Below are positions 1-7,956 of a stretch of DNA of 24,593 nucleotides, piece by piece. Positions within the stretch are counted from its first letter, which is position 1, and each line of letters starts with the position of its first letter. The notes under the pieces are model-generated. The model was not told the origin of the DNA and made no database searches. It saw only the letters and a program-made list of their open reading frames with translations. This DNA is from SOIA01 sp050116035 (GTDB lineage: Bacteria; Acidobacteriota; Aminicenantia; Aminicenantales; Aminicenantaceae), in NCBI GenBank assembly GCA_050116035.1, contig JASFPJ010000008.1:1-24593 (forward strand), given 5' to 3'. The translations under genes and the position numbers were made by a program.

Positions 1-93
1 ACGGATGTGGCGATGGAGAAGGGATTGACGTTTGCGATCAGAGAAGGTGGACGGACAGTCGGAGCCGGCACAGTCACGGATGTCATGGAGTAA
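1..93 (+). CDS. tuf: Elongation factor Tu, C-terminal end (partial)
   Basis: Only the last 30 codons are in the window; the reading frame is open from base 1 to the TAA at 91-93. The translation carries the conserved end of EF-Tu domain 3 (FAIREGGRTVGAG followed by VTDVME). EF-Tu is the cytosolic GTPase that delivers aminoacyl-tRNA to the ribosomal A site. Its place directly upstream of rpsJ is the classical str/S10 arrangement, so rpsG-fusA are probably upstream. The 5' part and GTPase domain cannot be assessed. Confidence 0.95.
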   Translation, partial: TDVAMEKGLTFAIREGGRTVGAGTVTDVME

Positions 94-203
94 GAGTCAA
101 CGAACAAAGAATCACCGGAAAAGTGAGGAATTAAAGGACGAATAGAGAACTCAGATTCGACATGGGAAGGAAATACTTATTCAAAGAACGAGGAATATAA
201 AAA
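94..203 (+). other. tuf-rpsJ intergenic leader
   Basis: This 110-bp spacer is the largest gap in the ribosomal cluster. It is A/G-rich. I see no clear hairpin with a T-run, so tuf and the S10 genes may be co-transcribed. A GAGGA Shine-Dalgarno at 190-194 sits 9 bases before the rpsJ ATG. A 12-codon ORF (162-200) ends 3 bases before rpsJ but has no ribosome-binding site of its own. No promoter is convincing. Confidence 0.5.
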
Positions 204-524
204 ATGGAAAAAATTAGGATAAGGCTCCAAGCATTTGACCATCGGCTGTTGGACCAGTCTGTCAAAGATATTGTCGTTAAAGCCAAAAGAACGGGGGCTC
301 AAGTTTCTGGCCCAACACCCTTGCCTACTCGAATTCACAGATTTTGTGTTCTTCGTTCTCCCCATGTGGATAAAAGATCCAGAGAGCACTTCGAGATGAG
401 AATCCACAAGAGGTTGATTGACATCAGTGATTACAACAACGAGACCATTGAAGAGCTCCAGAAGCTGGATTTACCCGCAGGTATCGATGTCGAAATTCAA
501 GCCTTTGGAACTGGAGGAGAGTAG
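204..524 (+). CDS. rpsJ: 30S ribosomal protein S10
   Basis: 106 residues, the normal S10 length. The start gives the family N-terminus (MEKIRIRLQAFDHRLLD), and the signature GPTPLPTR and HVDKRSREHFEMR segments are intact. S10 sits in the 30S head. From family knowledge it also acts as NusE, pairing with NusB in transcription antitermination. It is the first gene of the S10 block; the ATG has a GAGGA site 9 bases upstream. Its stop is only 2 bases before the rplC start, so the two are probably translationally coupled. Confidence 0.98.
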   Translation: MEKIRIRLQAFDHRLLDQSVKDIVVKAKRTGAQVSGPTPLPTRIHRFCVLRSPHVDKRSREHFEMRIHKRLIDISDYNNETIEELQKLDLPAGIDVEIQAFGTGGE

Positions 525-526
525 GA

Positions 527-1534
527 ATGGTCGAAGGGTTGATTGGTAGAAAGATCGGGATGACTCAGACTTTTGACGAGACGGGGAATGTGATTCCTGT
601 CACTGTGATCAAAGCGGGGCCATGCACAGTCATCCAGAAAAAGACGAAAGAGAAAGATGGCTATTCGGCTCTCCAATTGAGTTTTGTGGAAGAGACAGGG
701 AATAAAAAACCCTCAAAACCTCTTATCGGTCATTACTCAAAATCTGGGATTCCTCCTGCAAAACTCCTGAGAGAATTCCGGTTCAAAGAGCAGGAAGAGG
801 TCAATGAAGGAGACCAATTTTTTGTGGATATTTTTCAAGTTGGCGATCGAGTATGCGTCATTGGGACGAGTAAAGGAAAAGGTTTCGCTGGCGTTATGAA
901 ACGCTGGGGCTTTCATGGAGGGAAAGCGAGCCATGGGTCCATGTTTCACAGAGGGCCTGGTTCCATCGGTGCGTCTGCGTTTCCATCTCGTGTGGAAAAA
1001 GGGAAAAAGCTCCCTGGCCAAATGGGGAACCAGAGAGTCACGGTGAAAAACTTAACCGTCATCGAGGCGGATAGAGACAACAATCTCCTGATGGTTAGAG
1101 GAGCTGTTCCTGGAGCCAGTGGTGGTTATCTAATGATAAAAAAAGTGGATTTCCGTCCGGACGAACCAGAACCCGAGCGGGCGAAACCAGAACAACCTAA
1201 ACCCGAATCTCCTGAGGCTGAACTGCCCAAGGCCGAAAAACCCAAGCCAGAAAAGAAAAAGACTGAACAACCTGCACCCGCAGAGGCCGAGCCAGAGAAG
1301 CCTGAAGAGCGGAAACCAGTGGAAGAAAAGACAAAGAAAGGCAAGCCTGAAGAGTCCAAACCAGAAAAAGATGAGCCGGAGCCGGAAAAAATTGAGCCAC
1401 CTGAGTCCGAGCCGGTCGAGCCTCAATCCGACCAATCAGAGCCGGAGTCGCCAAAGGATGAACCATCCAAACCGCCTGAATCTGAGTCCCCTCCATCCCA
1501 GCCTGAAAAGAAAAAAAGAAAGAGTGAGAAATGA
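527..1534 (+). CDS. rplC: 50S ribosomal protein L3 with long Pro/Glu/Lys-rich C-terminal tail
   Basis: Residues 1-208 are a complete L3: GLIGRKIGMTQ at the N-terminus, the loop that reaches the peptidyl transferase centre (GPGSIGAS then KGKKLPGQMGNQRVTV, about 143-174), and the usual end RGAVPGASGGYLMIKK. L3 is an early 23S assembly protein. Residues about 209-335 are an added low-complexity tail of KPE, EPE and SPPSQP-type repeats ending in a basic stretch (EKKKRKSEK). Typical L3 is about 205-220 residues. The tail runs in frame to the stop that overlaps the rplD ATG (ATGA), so ribosomes must translate it to couple to rplD; this makes a sequencing frameshift unlikely. Tail function is unknown. 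Confidence 0.97.
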   Translation: MVEGLIGRKIGMTQTFDETGNVIPVTVIKAGPCTVIQKKTKEKDGYSALQLSFVEETGNKKPSKPLIGHYSKSGIPPAKLLREFRFKEQEEVNEGDQFFVDIFQVGDRVCVIGTSKGKGFAGVMKRWGFHGGKASHGSMFHRGPGSIGASAFPSRVEKGKKLPGQMGNQRVTVKNLTVIEADRDNNLLMVRGAVPGASGGYLMIKKVDFRPDEPEPERAKPEQPKPESPEAELPKAEKPKPEKKKTEQPAPAEAEPEKPEERKPVEEKTKKGKPEESKPEKDEPEPEKIEPPESEPVEPQSDQSEPESPKDEPSKPPESESPPSQPEKKKRKSEK

Positions 1535-2151
1535 GCAAGATTCAAGTTTTAGATAAAAGCGGGAAGAGGGTCAGCGAGATGAATGCCCCCAAAGAAGTCT
1601 TTTCCTATCCCGTCAAGGAGCATCTTCTGTATGAGGCTGTCGTCAGCTTCCGCGCCAACCAAAGACGAGGGACAGCTTCCACAAAAACAAGAGCTGAAGT
1701 CAAGGGCGGAGGCCGGAAACCATGGAGGCAGAAAGGAACGGGAAGGGCCCGGGCAGGAAGTATCCGTTCTCCAATATGGAGGAAAGGTGGAGTGACATTT
1801 GGTCCGAAGCCAAGAAGTTATTATTACAGCTTACCGAAAAAAGCCAAAAGAAATGCATTAAAGTCAGTCTTATCCATGAAATTGGCCGAGAAGCAACTGC
1901 TCATCCTGAAGGCCCTGGAACTCAAGGAACCAAAAACTAAGGATGGAGCCAAACTTTTAAAGGCATTAAAATTGGACTCTGCATTGATTGTGGATGACCA
2001 TCAAAATACAAATTTATTTCTTTCTTTGAGAAATATCCCAAAAATCAAAGCTGTGGATACCAATTCAGTCAATGTGTATGATGTTCTGGATCACAAGTGG
2101 CTAGTTTTTAGTCAGAAGGCCTTTGAATCGTTGATGGAGAAATTGAAGTGA
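1531..2151 (+). CDS. rplD: 50S ribosomal protein L4
   Basis: 206 residues, typical L4 length. The conserved extended loop (about residues 46-95, with KGGGRKPWRQKGTGRARAGS and then FGPKPRSYYY) reaches into the nascent peptide exit tunnel. The C-terminal globular domain is complete. The ATG overlaps the rplC stop by four bases. In some bacteria L4 represses its own S10 operon through an mRNA leader and NusA; I see no obvious leader structure of that type here, so autoregulation is not supported. Confidence 0.98.
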   Translation: MSKIQVLDKSGKRVSEMNAPKEVFSYPVKEHLLYEAVVSFRANQRRGTASTKTRAEVKGGGRKPWRQKGTGRARAGSIRSPIWRKGGVTFGPKPRSYYYSLPKKAKRNALKSVLSMKLAEKQLLILKALELKEPKTKDGAKLLKALKLDSALIVDDHQNTNLFLSLRNIPKIKAVDTNSVNVYDVLDHKWLVFSQKAFESLMEKLK

Positions 2152-2444
2152 CGAAGGACCCGTACAAAATTATTTTAAAGCCCGTCATCACTGAGAAGAG
2201 CACTATGCTCAAGGAAATGAACCGAGAAATCTGCTTTGAAGTCGATCCAAGAGCGAACAAGAGTGAAATAAAAAAAGCCGTTGAGAAGCTCTTTAAAGTG
2301 AAAGTGGAAAGCGTCAGGATTATGAATAAGAGAGGAAAGCCGAGAAGAGTGGGCCGGACTATGGGAAAAAAGAAAGACTGGAAAAAAGCGTACGTCAAAC
2401 TCAAAGAAGGCGAAAAAATGATCGAGTATTTCGAGGCTGTCTAA
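2148..2444 (+). CDS. rplW: 50S ribosomal protein L23
   Basis: 98 residues with the L23 core (ILKPVITEKSTMLKE, then NKSEIKKAVEKLFKVKV and KRGKPRRVGR). L23 lies at the peptide exit tunnel and is the docking site for trigger factor and SRP. It starts with GTG, overlapping the rplD TGA by four bases (GTGA). There is no independent ribosome-binding site of note, which fits translational coupling. Confidence 0.97.
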   Translation: MTKDPYKIILKPVITEKSTMLKEMNREICFEVDPRANKSEIKKAVEKLFKVKVESVRIMNKRGKPRRVGRTMGKKKDWKKAYVKLKEGEKMIEYFEAV

Positions 2445-2445
2445 A

Positions 2446-3273
2446 ATGGGAATAAAAACATACAAACCGAAAACATCGAGCATGCGGCATAAAACAGGGC
2501 TCTCTTTTGAAGAGTTGACAACAGACCGTCCCCATAAGCCTCTCCTCCAATCTCTTCCCAAATCGGGGGGGCGCAACTCCCGCGGGCATATTTCCATACG
2601 TTTTCGCGGAGGGGGACACAAGCGTCAGTACCGCCTCATCGATTTTAAAAGGGATAAACTTGAAATTCCAGGTGTCGTGGAAACTATCGAGTATGATCCG
2701 AATCGATCCGCTTTTATATCTCTCATAAAATATAAAGATGGAGAGAAACGATATATTTTAGCGCCTTTGAACCTTAAGGTTGGCCAGACTGTTGTCTCTT
2801 CTGATAGCCAGGTTGACATCCTGCCTGGCAATGCCATGCCTTTGAGGCGTATTCCCCTTGGAACAATCGTCCATAACATCGAATTAAGGAAGAACAAGGG
2901 GGGACAACTGGTCAGGTCAGCTGGAACAGGAGCTCAAATCCTGGCTAAAGAGGGAGATTATGCCCAGGTCCGCATGCCTTCCTCTGAGATAAGGAAAATT
3001 CATTTGGATTGCCGTGCAACGATCGGTCAAATTGGAAACATGGATTATTCGAATATTTTCATTGGGAAAGCTGGGCGAATCCGGTGGAAAGGAAGACGGC
3101 CCCATGTGCGGGGAACAGCCATGAATCCCGTTGATCATCCTCATGGAGGGGGAGAAGGCAAGGCGAAAGGGGGTCGAAATCCCGTGAGCCCCACTGGAAA
3201 ACCCACCAAAGGATACAGAACAAGAAGAAACAAGAGAACGCAATCCTTTATCGTTAGAAGAAGGAGTAAGTAA
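2446..3273 (+). CDS. rplB: 50S ribosomal protein L2
   Basis: 275 residues, the expected length. Motifs include RGGGHKRQYR near residue 55 and the conserved C-terminal signature DHPHGGGEGK (about 230-239), where His-231 corresponds to the histidine linked to peptidyl transferase activity in E. coli L2. The basic tail (YRTRRNKRTQSFIVRRRSK) is intact. L2 binds 23S domain IV and the intersubunit bridge. The ATG begins one base after the rplW stop. Confidence 0.99.
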   Translation: MGIKTYKPKTSSMRHKTGLSFEELTTDRPHKPLLQSLPKSGGRNSRGHISIRFRGGGHKRQYRLIDFKRDKLEIPGVVETIEYDPNRSAFISLIKYKDGEKRYILAPLNLKVGQTVVSSDSQVDILPGNAMPLRRIPLGTIVHNIELRKNKGGQLVRSAGTGAQILAKEGDYAQVRMPSSEIRKIHLDCRATIGQIGNMDYSNIFIGKAGRIRWKGRRPHVRGTAMNPVDHPHGGGEGKAKGGRNPVSPTGKPTKGYRTRRNKRTQSFIVRRRSK

Positions 3274-3275
3274 TC

Positions 3276-3566
3276 ATGGGTAGATCTTTAAAAAAGGGTC
3301 CCTATTTGGATGAGAAGCTCATGAAAAAGATTGCGGCTTTAGAGTCCAAGGGGCAGAAAAGAAAGGTCATCAAGACGTGGGCGAGGCGGTCTACGATTAC
3401 TCCAGAAATGGTCGGTCTGACGATTGCGGTCCATAACGGAAGAAAATTCATTCCGGTTTTTATAAGCGAAAACATGGTTGGGCATAAATTGGGAGAATTC
3501 TCCCCCACCAGGACTTTTAAAGGTCATACATCGAAGACAGCAAGAACGATCAGGATGAAAAAGTAA
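3276..3566 (+). CDS. rpsS: 30S ribosomal protein S19
   Basis: 96 residues. The family opening MGRSLKKGPYLDEKLMKK and the conserved block GHKLGEFSPTRTFKGH are present. S19 forms a head complex with S13 and contacts the A-site finger and L5. It lies 2 bases after rplB in the standard S10 order and ends one base before rplV. Confidence 0.98.
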   Translation: MGRSLKKGPYLDEKLMKKIAALESKGQKRKVIKTWARRSTITPEMVGLTIAVHNGRKFIPVFISENMVGHKLGEFSPTRTFKGHTSKTARTIRMKK

Positions 3567-3567
3567 A

Positions 3568-3930
3568 ATGAAGGAAGAAACTATCGTTTCACGAGCCGCG
3601 GGCAAATATGTGAAGATTGCTCCTCAAAAATGCCAGCTTGTGACTGATTTGATACGGGATAGATATGTTGGAGAAGCGTTGACCATTCTTCGTTTTTCAA
3701 AGAAAAAGAAGGCCAGCGCTATAGTTGAGAAAGTCCTTCGCTCCGCCATTGCGAATGCTCAACAGAAGACTCCGGATATCGATGTGGATAATCTGTATAT
3801 ATCCAAGATATTCGTCAATCAAGGCCCCCAGATGAAGAGGTGGAAAGCGGCTCCAATGGGAAGGGCGGCTCGGATTTTAAAAAGGACAAGCCATGTCCAT
3901 ATTTCTTTAGAAGAGAGGAAAGGGAGATAA
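3568..3930 (+). CDS. rplV: 50S ribosomal protein L22
   Basis: 120 residues, slightly longer than the E. coli protein (110) through its N-terminus. The core shows RYVGEALTILRFSKKKKASAI and the conserved C-terminal beta-hairpin region (GPQMKRWKAAPMGRAARILKR), which lines the exit tunnel and is where macrolide-resistance changes occur in other species. The end HVHISLEERKGR is canonical. Confidence 0.98.
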   Translation: MKEETIVSRAAGKYVKIAPQKCQLVTDLIRDRYVGEALTILRFSKKKKASAIVEKVLRSAIANAQQKTPDIDVDNLYISKIFVNQGPQMKRWKAAPMGRAARILKRTSHVHISLEERKGR

Positions 3931-3933
3931 AAA

Positions 3934-4602
3934 GTGGGACAGAAAACACATCCTCATGGATTCCGGTTAGGATTTAATAAACAATGGAGTTCCCGTTGGT
4001 TTTCAAAAGGGCAGGAGTACTCTCGGTTCGTTCATGAGGATCTTGAAATGAAAAAACTCGTCAAGGAACGGTATTATCACGCTGGAATCGCTGAAACGGA
4101 CGTCGAACGAGTTGGCCCCAAAGTCCGAGTCATTATTCACACAGCCCGGCCAGGTATAGTCATTGGGCGAGGCGGGAAGGAAATCGAAAACCTGAAGACT
4201 TTACTCCAAGAAATAGTGAATAAGGAAGTGTACATCGACATAAGAGAGATCGATAAACCCGAGCTTAATGCCCTATTGGTGGGTGAAGGAATCGCTATTC
4301 AGCTGGAAAAGAGGATCGCTTATCGTCGGGCGATGAGAAGAGCTGTGGATATGGCCCTGAAAATGGGAGCGAAAGGAATCAAAGTGATGTGTTCGGGAAG
4401 ATTAGGAGGAGTGGAGATCGCTCGGTCCGAATGGTATCTCAAAGGTCAACTGCCTCTTCAGACGTTGAGAGCGGATATTGACTATGGTTTTACAGAGGCC
4501 TTCACGACGTATGGACAGATTGGAATCAAGGTCTGGATCTACAGGATAGATGTGGAAAAGCCAAAGATGACTTCTCAAACAGCTGAGGTAGAGGAGATTT
4601 AG
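3934..4602 (+). CDS. rpsC: 30S ribosomal protein S3
   Basis: 222 residues starting at GTG, preceded by AAAGGGAG about 9 bases upstream. It has the family start GQKTHPHGFRLG, a KH RNA-binding domain with the IGRGGKEIE loop (GRGG at 78-81), and the C-terminal S3 domain (GAKGIKVMCSGRLGGVEIAR). S3 lines the mRNA entry channel with S4 and S5. Only 3 bases separate it from rplV. Confidence 0.98.
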   Translation: MGQKTHPHGFRLGFNKQWSSRWFSKGQEYSRFVHEDLEMKKLVKERYYHAGIAETDVERVGPKVRVIIHTARPGIVIGRGGKEIENLKTLLQEIVNKEVYIDIREIDKPELNALLVGEGIAIQLEKRIAYRRAMRRAVDMALKMGAKGIKVMCSGRLGGVEIARSEWYLKGQLPLQTLRADIDYGFTEAFTTYGQIGIKVWIYRIDVEKPKMTSQTAEVEEI

Positions 4603-4604
4603 TC

Positions 4605-5027
4605 ATGTTGATGCCAAAAAAAGTCAAGTACAGAAAACACCAAAGAGGAAGGATGAGGGGAATTCCCCAGAAGGGATCGTCCCTTGAGTTTGGAGAATAT
4701 GGTCTTCAAGCTTTGGAGCCGACCTGGTTGACTGCACGCCAGATTGAAGCCGGCCGAATCGCCATCACCCGCCACGTTAAAAGGAAAGGAAAACTCTGGA
4801 TAAGAGCTTTTCCGTGGAAACCTGTCACAAAAAAGCCTACGGAAGTGAGGATGGGAAAAGGCAAAGGAGATCCTGAATTCTGGGTGGATGTGATTAAGCC
4901 AGGAAAAATACTCTATGAATTAGAAGGAGTGCCTGAGAACATAGCCCGAGAAGCGATGCGTCTGGCTTCCCACAAACTTCCGATGAGGACGAGATTTATT
5001 TCGAGAGAGAGCAGGGAATTGAGATGA
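4605..5027 (+). CDS. rplP: 50S ribosomal protein L16
   Basis: 140 residues. Two nearby ATG codons (4605 and 4611) are possible; the first gives MLMPKKVKYRK, matching the usual L16 N-terminus, and has AGGAG at 4592-4596. Conserved motifs are KYRKHQRGRMRG, the W-I-R-A-F-P-W-K-P-V-T-K-K-P segment and RMGKGKGDPEFWV. L16 shapes the tRNA-binding region beside 5S rRNA. Confidence 0.98.
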   Translation: MLMPKKVKYRKHQRGRMRGIPQKGSSLEFGEYGLQALEPTWLTARQIEAGRIAITRHVKRKGKLWIRAFPWKPVTKKPTEVRMGKGKGDPEFWVDVIKPGKILYELEGVPENIAREAMRLASHKLPMRTRFISRESRELR

Positions 5028-5221
5028 AAGCAAGAGAATTTAGAGATTTGACAGAAGAGGAATTGAAAAACAAGGAAGAGGAAGTCAAGGACCAGCTTTT
5101 TAAATTGAAATTCCAACATACATTAGGCCAGCTGGAAAACGCAATGAAACTCAAAAATCTCAAAAGGGATATTGCCAGGATAAAAACCATATTGAGAGAA
5201 AAGAGTGAAGGGAAGAAATAG
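5024..5221 (+). CDS. rpmC: 50S ribosomal protein L29
   Basis: 65 residues forming the usual two-helix hairpin: an N-terminal K-A-R-E-F-R-D-L-T-E-E-E-L segment, then LKFQHTLGQLENAMKLKNLKRDIARIKT. L29 sits next to L23 at the tunnel exit. The ATG overlaps the rplP stop by four bases. Confidence 0.96.
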   Translation: MKAREFRDLTEEELKNKEEEVKDQLFKLKFQHTLGQLENAMKLKNLKRDIARIKTILREKSEGKK

Positions 5222-5224
5222 AGA

Positions 5225-5521
5225 ATGGAAAAGAACCAGGTAAGAAAAACGACAAAAGTTGGCGCTGTCGTCAGCAGTCATACAAAGAAGACAGTGGTTG
5301 TTCTTGTTGAGCGTCCGGTCAGGCATTATTTGTATAAAAAAATCATAAAAAGGAAGAAAAAATTTCTCGTTCATGATGAGTATGAAAAGTGTAAAGTCGG
5401 AGATATTGTTAAGATCATTCAAACGAGACCCATAAGCAAGAGAAAAAGATGGCGCATTCAGGAGATTGTCGGATTGTCCCCCAGCGAAACAGAAAAAGAG
5501 ACTGAGGAAAAGAAAGAATGA
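5225..5521 (+). CDS. rpsQ: 30S ribosomal protein S17
   Basis: 98 residues. The S17 OB-fold core is clear (GAVVSSHTKKTVVVLVER, then VHDEYEKCKVGDIVKIIQTRPISKRKRW). The core ends near residue 82, and a short acidic tail (SPSETEKETEEKKE) follows, slightly longer than typical S17 of about 84 residues. S17 binds the 5' domain of 16S rRNA. Its TGA overlaps the rplN ATG. Confidence 0.97.
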   Translation: MEKNQVRKTTKVGAVVSSHTKKTVVVLVERPVRHYLYKKIIKRKKKFLVHDEYEKCKVGDIVKIIQTRPISKRKRWRIQEIVGLSPSETEKETEEKKE

Positions 5522-5886
5522 TCCAAACAGAAACTATGCTCAGAGTGGCTGACAATTCAGGCGCCCGGAGAATCCTATGCATTACTCCTCTTGGAGGAGG
5601 TGTTGGAAAAAGCGCCTCCATCGGAGATATCATTTCGGCGACGGTGAAAGAGGCTGAGCCAGAGAGCAAGATTGCCAAAGGAAAGGTCGTGCGAGCTGTC
5701 ATTGTCCGGACTCGCAAGGAAGTTCGACGCAGAGATGGTTCTTACATTCGATTTGATGATAATGCGGCGGTTATCATCGACCGTCAGGGAGAGCCGATCG
5801 GAACCCGTGTTTTTGGACCGGTTGGAAGAGAATTGAGAGAAAAAAAATTCATGAAAATTATTTCACTGGCTCCGGAGGTTCTTTGA
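5518..5886 (+). CDS. rplN: 50S ribosomal protein L14
   Basis: 122 residues, exactly canonical. Motifs: MIQTETMLRVADNSGARRI at the start, VVRAVIVRTRKEVRRRDGSY in the centre and GTRVFGPVGRELREKKFMKI at the end. L14 forms an intersubunit bridge with 16S helix 14 and binds L19. From family knowledge it is also the docking site for the silencing factor RsfS. It overlaps rpsQ by four bases. Confidence 0.99.
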   Translation: MIQTETMLRVADNSGARRILCITPLGGGVGKSASIGDIISATVKEAEPESKIAKGKVVRAVIVRTRKEVRRRDGSYIRFDDNAAVIIDRQGEPIGTRVFGPVGRELREKKFMKIISLAPEVL

Positions 5887-6215
5887 TGAATACACTCAGC
5901 TTAAGAAAAAATGATGTGGTTGTCGTGATAAAAGGGCGAGATAAAGGAAAGACTGGAAAGGTTTTAAAAGTCATTCCGGAAAAAAACAGGGTTGTTGTGG
6001 AGAAAGTGAATTTTGTCAAGGAATTCATCCGCCCTGATCGAAGCAAAAACATTCAAGGTGGGATCATGGAAAGAGAAGCTCCCATCCAAGTATCCAACTT
6101 GAAGCTTTTTTGTTCTGAATGCGGTCAGGGAGTGAGAACAAAAAAAGTGACATTGAAAGATGGGAGCAAAATCAGAGTATGCAGTAAATGTGAGACTAAC
6201 TTAGAGAAACAATAA
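5886..6215 (+). CDS. rplX: 50S ribosomal protein L24, zinc-binding form
   Basis: 109 residues from the ATG at 5886. An in-frame TTG at 5883 is less likely because GGAGG at 5874-5878 is spaced better for the ATG. The KOW motif (DVVVVIKGRDKGKTGKVL) is near the N-terminus. The C-terminal part has Cys-76, Cys-79, Cys-99 and Cys-102 in two CxxC pairs, a probable zinc ribbon seen in many L24 proteins but absent from E. coli. L24 starts 50S assembly. The ATG overlaps the rplN stop (TGATG). Confidence 0.97.
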   Translation: MNTLSLRKNDVVVVIKGRDKGKTGKVLKVIPEKNRVVVEKVNFVKEFIRPDRSKNIQGGIMEREAPIQVSNLKLFCSECGQGVRTKKVTLKDGSKIRVCSKCETNLEKQ

Positions 6216-6228
6216 TGAGGGTGAAAGG

Positions 6229-6771
6229 ATGAGTCGTCTTTTTGAGAAGTACAAAAAAGAAATCGTTCCAGAGCTCCAGAAGGAGTTTTCTATAAAGAAC
6301 AAAATGGCTATCCCCCGACTGGAAAAAGTTGTGATCAATATCGGTGTTGGGGAGGCCATCCAGAATATAAAACTTTTAGATACAGCCAAAGAAGAATTGA
6401 GCACCATCACTGGTCAATGGGCAGCGACCGGAAGAGCGAAAAAGTCAATTTCATCGTTTAAGCTTCGTAAAGGGCACGCCATTGCTTGCTACGTGACTCT
6501 GCGAGGCAAGAGGATGTATGAGTTTTTTGACCGTCTGGTCAATATCGTCCTCCCCCGGGTGAGGGACTTTAGGGGTGTTTCTCCACGCGCATTTGATGGG
6601 CGGGGGAATTACACCTTGGGTTTGAAAGATCAGCTGGTTTTCCCGGAGATTGATTATACAAAGGTCGAGAGACAGCGAGGTATGAATATAACGATCGTCA
6701 CCTCTGCGAAAACCGATAAAGAAGGCGAAGCTCTTCTTAAAAAATTAGGCGTTCCTTTTGGAGAAGCATAG
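6229..6771 (+). CDS. rplE: 50S ribosomal protein L5
   Basis: 180 residues, canonical length. Diagnostic segments are PRLEKVVINIGVGEA, GRAKKSISSFKLRKG, the F-R-G-V-S-P-R-A-F-D-G-R-G-N-Y block and the C-terminal RGMNITIVTSAKTDKEG. L5 binds 5S rRNA and the P-site tRNA elbow. An A/G-rich ribosome-binding region (GAAAGG) directly precedes the ATG. Confidence 0.99.
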   Translation: MSRLFEKYKKEIVPELQKEFSIKNKMAIPRLEKVVINIGVGEAIQNIKLLDTAKEELSTITGQWAATGRAKKSISSFKLRKGHAIACYVTLRGKRMYEFFDRLVNIVLPRVRDFRGVSPRAFDGRGNYTLGLKDQLVFPEIDYTKVERQRGMNITIVTSAKTDKEGEALLKKLGVPFGEA

Positions 6772-6780
6772 GAAGGGAAA

Positions 6781-6966
6781 ATGAGTCGAAAATCATCTAT
6801 GGCAAAATACTTAAAAGAACCAAAATATTCAGTCAGAAGGAAAAGGCGCTGCCGGATATGCGGCCGTTCGAAAGGGTATTACCGGAAGTTTGACATGTGT
6901 CGATTGTGTTTTCGAGAGCTCGCACTCAAAGGCGAAATACCAGGAATTATAAAAGCATCATGGTGA
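6781..6966 (+). CDS. rpsN: 30S ribosomal protein S14, type Z (zinc-binding)
   Basis: 61 residues, the short zinc-containing S14 form. Cys-24, Cys-27, Cys-40 and Cys-43 form two CxxC pairs (CRICGRSKGYY then CRLCFRELA), and the protein ends IPGIIKASW as this subtype does. It binds the 3' major domain of 16S rRNA in the head. The position between rplE and rpsH is standard. Confidence 0.98.
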   Translation: MSRKSSMAKYLKEPKYSVRRKRRCRICGRSKGYYRKFDMCRLCFRELALKGEIPGIIKASW

Positions 6967-6987
6967 TGTTTTGGAAAGGATGAGATT

Positions 6988-7386
6988 ATGAGTTTAACCG
7001 ATCCCATAGCCGATATGCTGACGAGGATAAGAAATGCGGCAAAAGTCAGGAAGAAAGACGTGAGCATCCCTTCTTCACGCATGAAGGTTGAAATCGCTAA
7101 AGTCTTGAAGGAAGAAGGATATATCAAAAACTATAGAGTGATTGGAGATAAAAAACAGGGAGTTCTCAGTATCACTCTCAAATACACCGATGACCGTCAA
7201 TGCGTTATAACAGGATTGAAAAGAGCCAGCCGGCCAGGGTGTCGTGTATACTGTAAAGCGGATTCCATCCCAAAAATCCTCGGGGGACTGGGAATAGTGA
7301 TTTTATCGACCTCTACTGGAATCGCCACTGGGAAAAAATGCGAAGAGCTTGGTGTTGGAGGAGAAGTTTTGTGTTATATTTGGTAA
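6988..7386 (+). CDS. rpsH: 30S ribosomal protein S8
   Basis: 132 residues. Start: DPIADMLTRIRNA; centre: IPSSRMKVEIAKVLKEEGYI; conserved C-terminal signature: ILSTSTGIATGKKCEELGVG and then GGEVLCYIW. S8 organises the central domain of 16S rRNA. In E. coli S8 represses the spc operon by binding the mRNA near rplE; no such structure was verified here. Confidence 0.98.
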   Translation: MSLTDPIADMLTRIRNAAKVRKKDVSIPSSRMKVEIAKVLKEEGYIKNYRVIGDKKQGVLSITLKYTDDRQCVITGLKRASRPGCRVYCKADSIPKILGGLGIVILSTSTGIATGKKCEELGVGGEVLCYIW

Positions 7387-7410
7387 TTCAGATAAAGAAG
7401 GAAATATAAG

Positions 7411-7956
7411 ATGTCTCGAGTCGGAAAACAGCCCATAGTTTTGGCGGATGGAGTGAAGGTGAACATCTCATCCGGAAAACTCGAATTCGAGGGCCCCAAA
7501 GGAAAACTGGAGTCGCCCTTGCTTCCCGGGATTAAAGCAGAGATGAAGGATAACCAACTGGTTCTCACTCGAACGGATGATTCTAAAGAGCATCGGTCCT
7601 CTCATGGCCTGTGCAGGAGTTTAGCCTTTAATGCGGCTGTGGGCGTTTCAGCTGGATTTTCCAAACAGCTGGAGATAGTCGGAGTGGGGTATCGAGCCAA
7701 GCTGGATAAAGGCAAATTGGAGTTGAGCTTGGGATATTCCAAACCCGTCTTGTATGAGATTCCAAAGGATATAGAGGTTGTTCTGGAAAAGCCGACTTTG
7801 ATTACTGTCAAAGGAATAGACAAACAGCGAGTGGGTCAAATCTCAGAAGAGATCCGCGGTTTTCGCAAACCGGATCCCTACAAGCTCAAGGGGATTCGCT
7901 ATGTGGGTGAACGTTTGATAAAGAAAGAACGTAAGGCGGTGGTTGCCGGTGTATAA
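7411..7956 (+). CDS. rplF: 50S ribosomal protein L6
   Basis: 181 residues with the two duplicated L6 domains. It begins MSRVGKQPIVLADGVKVNI; the second domain carries LEIVGVGYRAKL and the strongly conserved RKPDPYKLKGIRYVGE near the end. L6 sits near the sarcin-ricin loop and the elongation-factor-binding region. Its end overlaps the start of rplR. Confidence 0.98.
   Translation: MSRVGKQPIVLADGVKVNISSGKLEFEGPKGKLESPLLPGIKAEMKDNQLVLTRTDDSKEHRSSHGLCRSLAFNAAVGVSAGFSKQLEIVGVGYRAKLDKGKLELSLGYSKPVLYEIPKDIEVVLEKPTLITVKGIDKQRVGQISEEIRGFRKPDPYKLKGIRYVGERLIKKERKAVVAGV

Noticed and set aside
162..200. A 12-codon leader ORF ending 3 bases before rpsJ
   Set aside because: It has no ribosome-binding site and no run of regulatory codons; an ORF this short is expected by chance.
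1126..1538. Several minus-strand open frames opposite the L3 tail
   Set aside because: They are antisense shadows of the Pro/Glu/Lys low-complexity region, with skewed Gly/Ser/Phe/Leu composition and no ribosome-binding sites.
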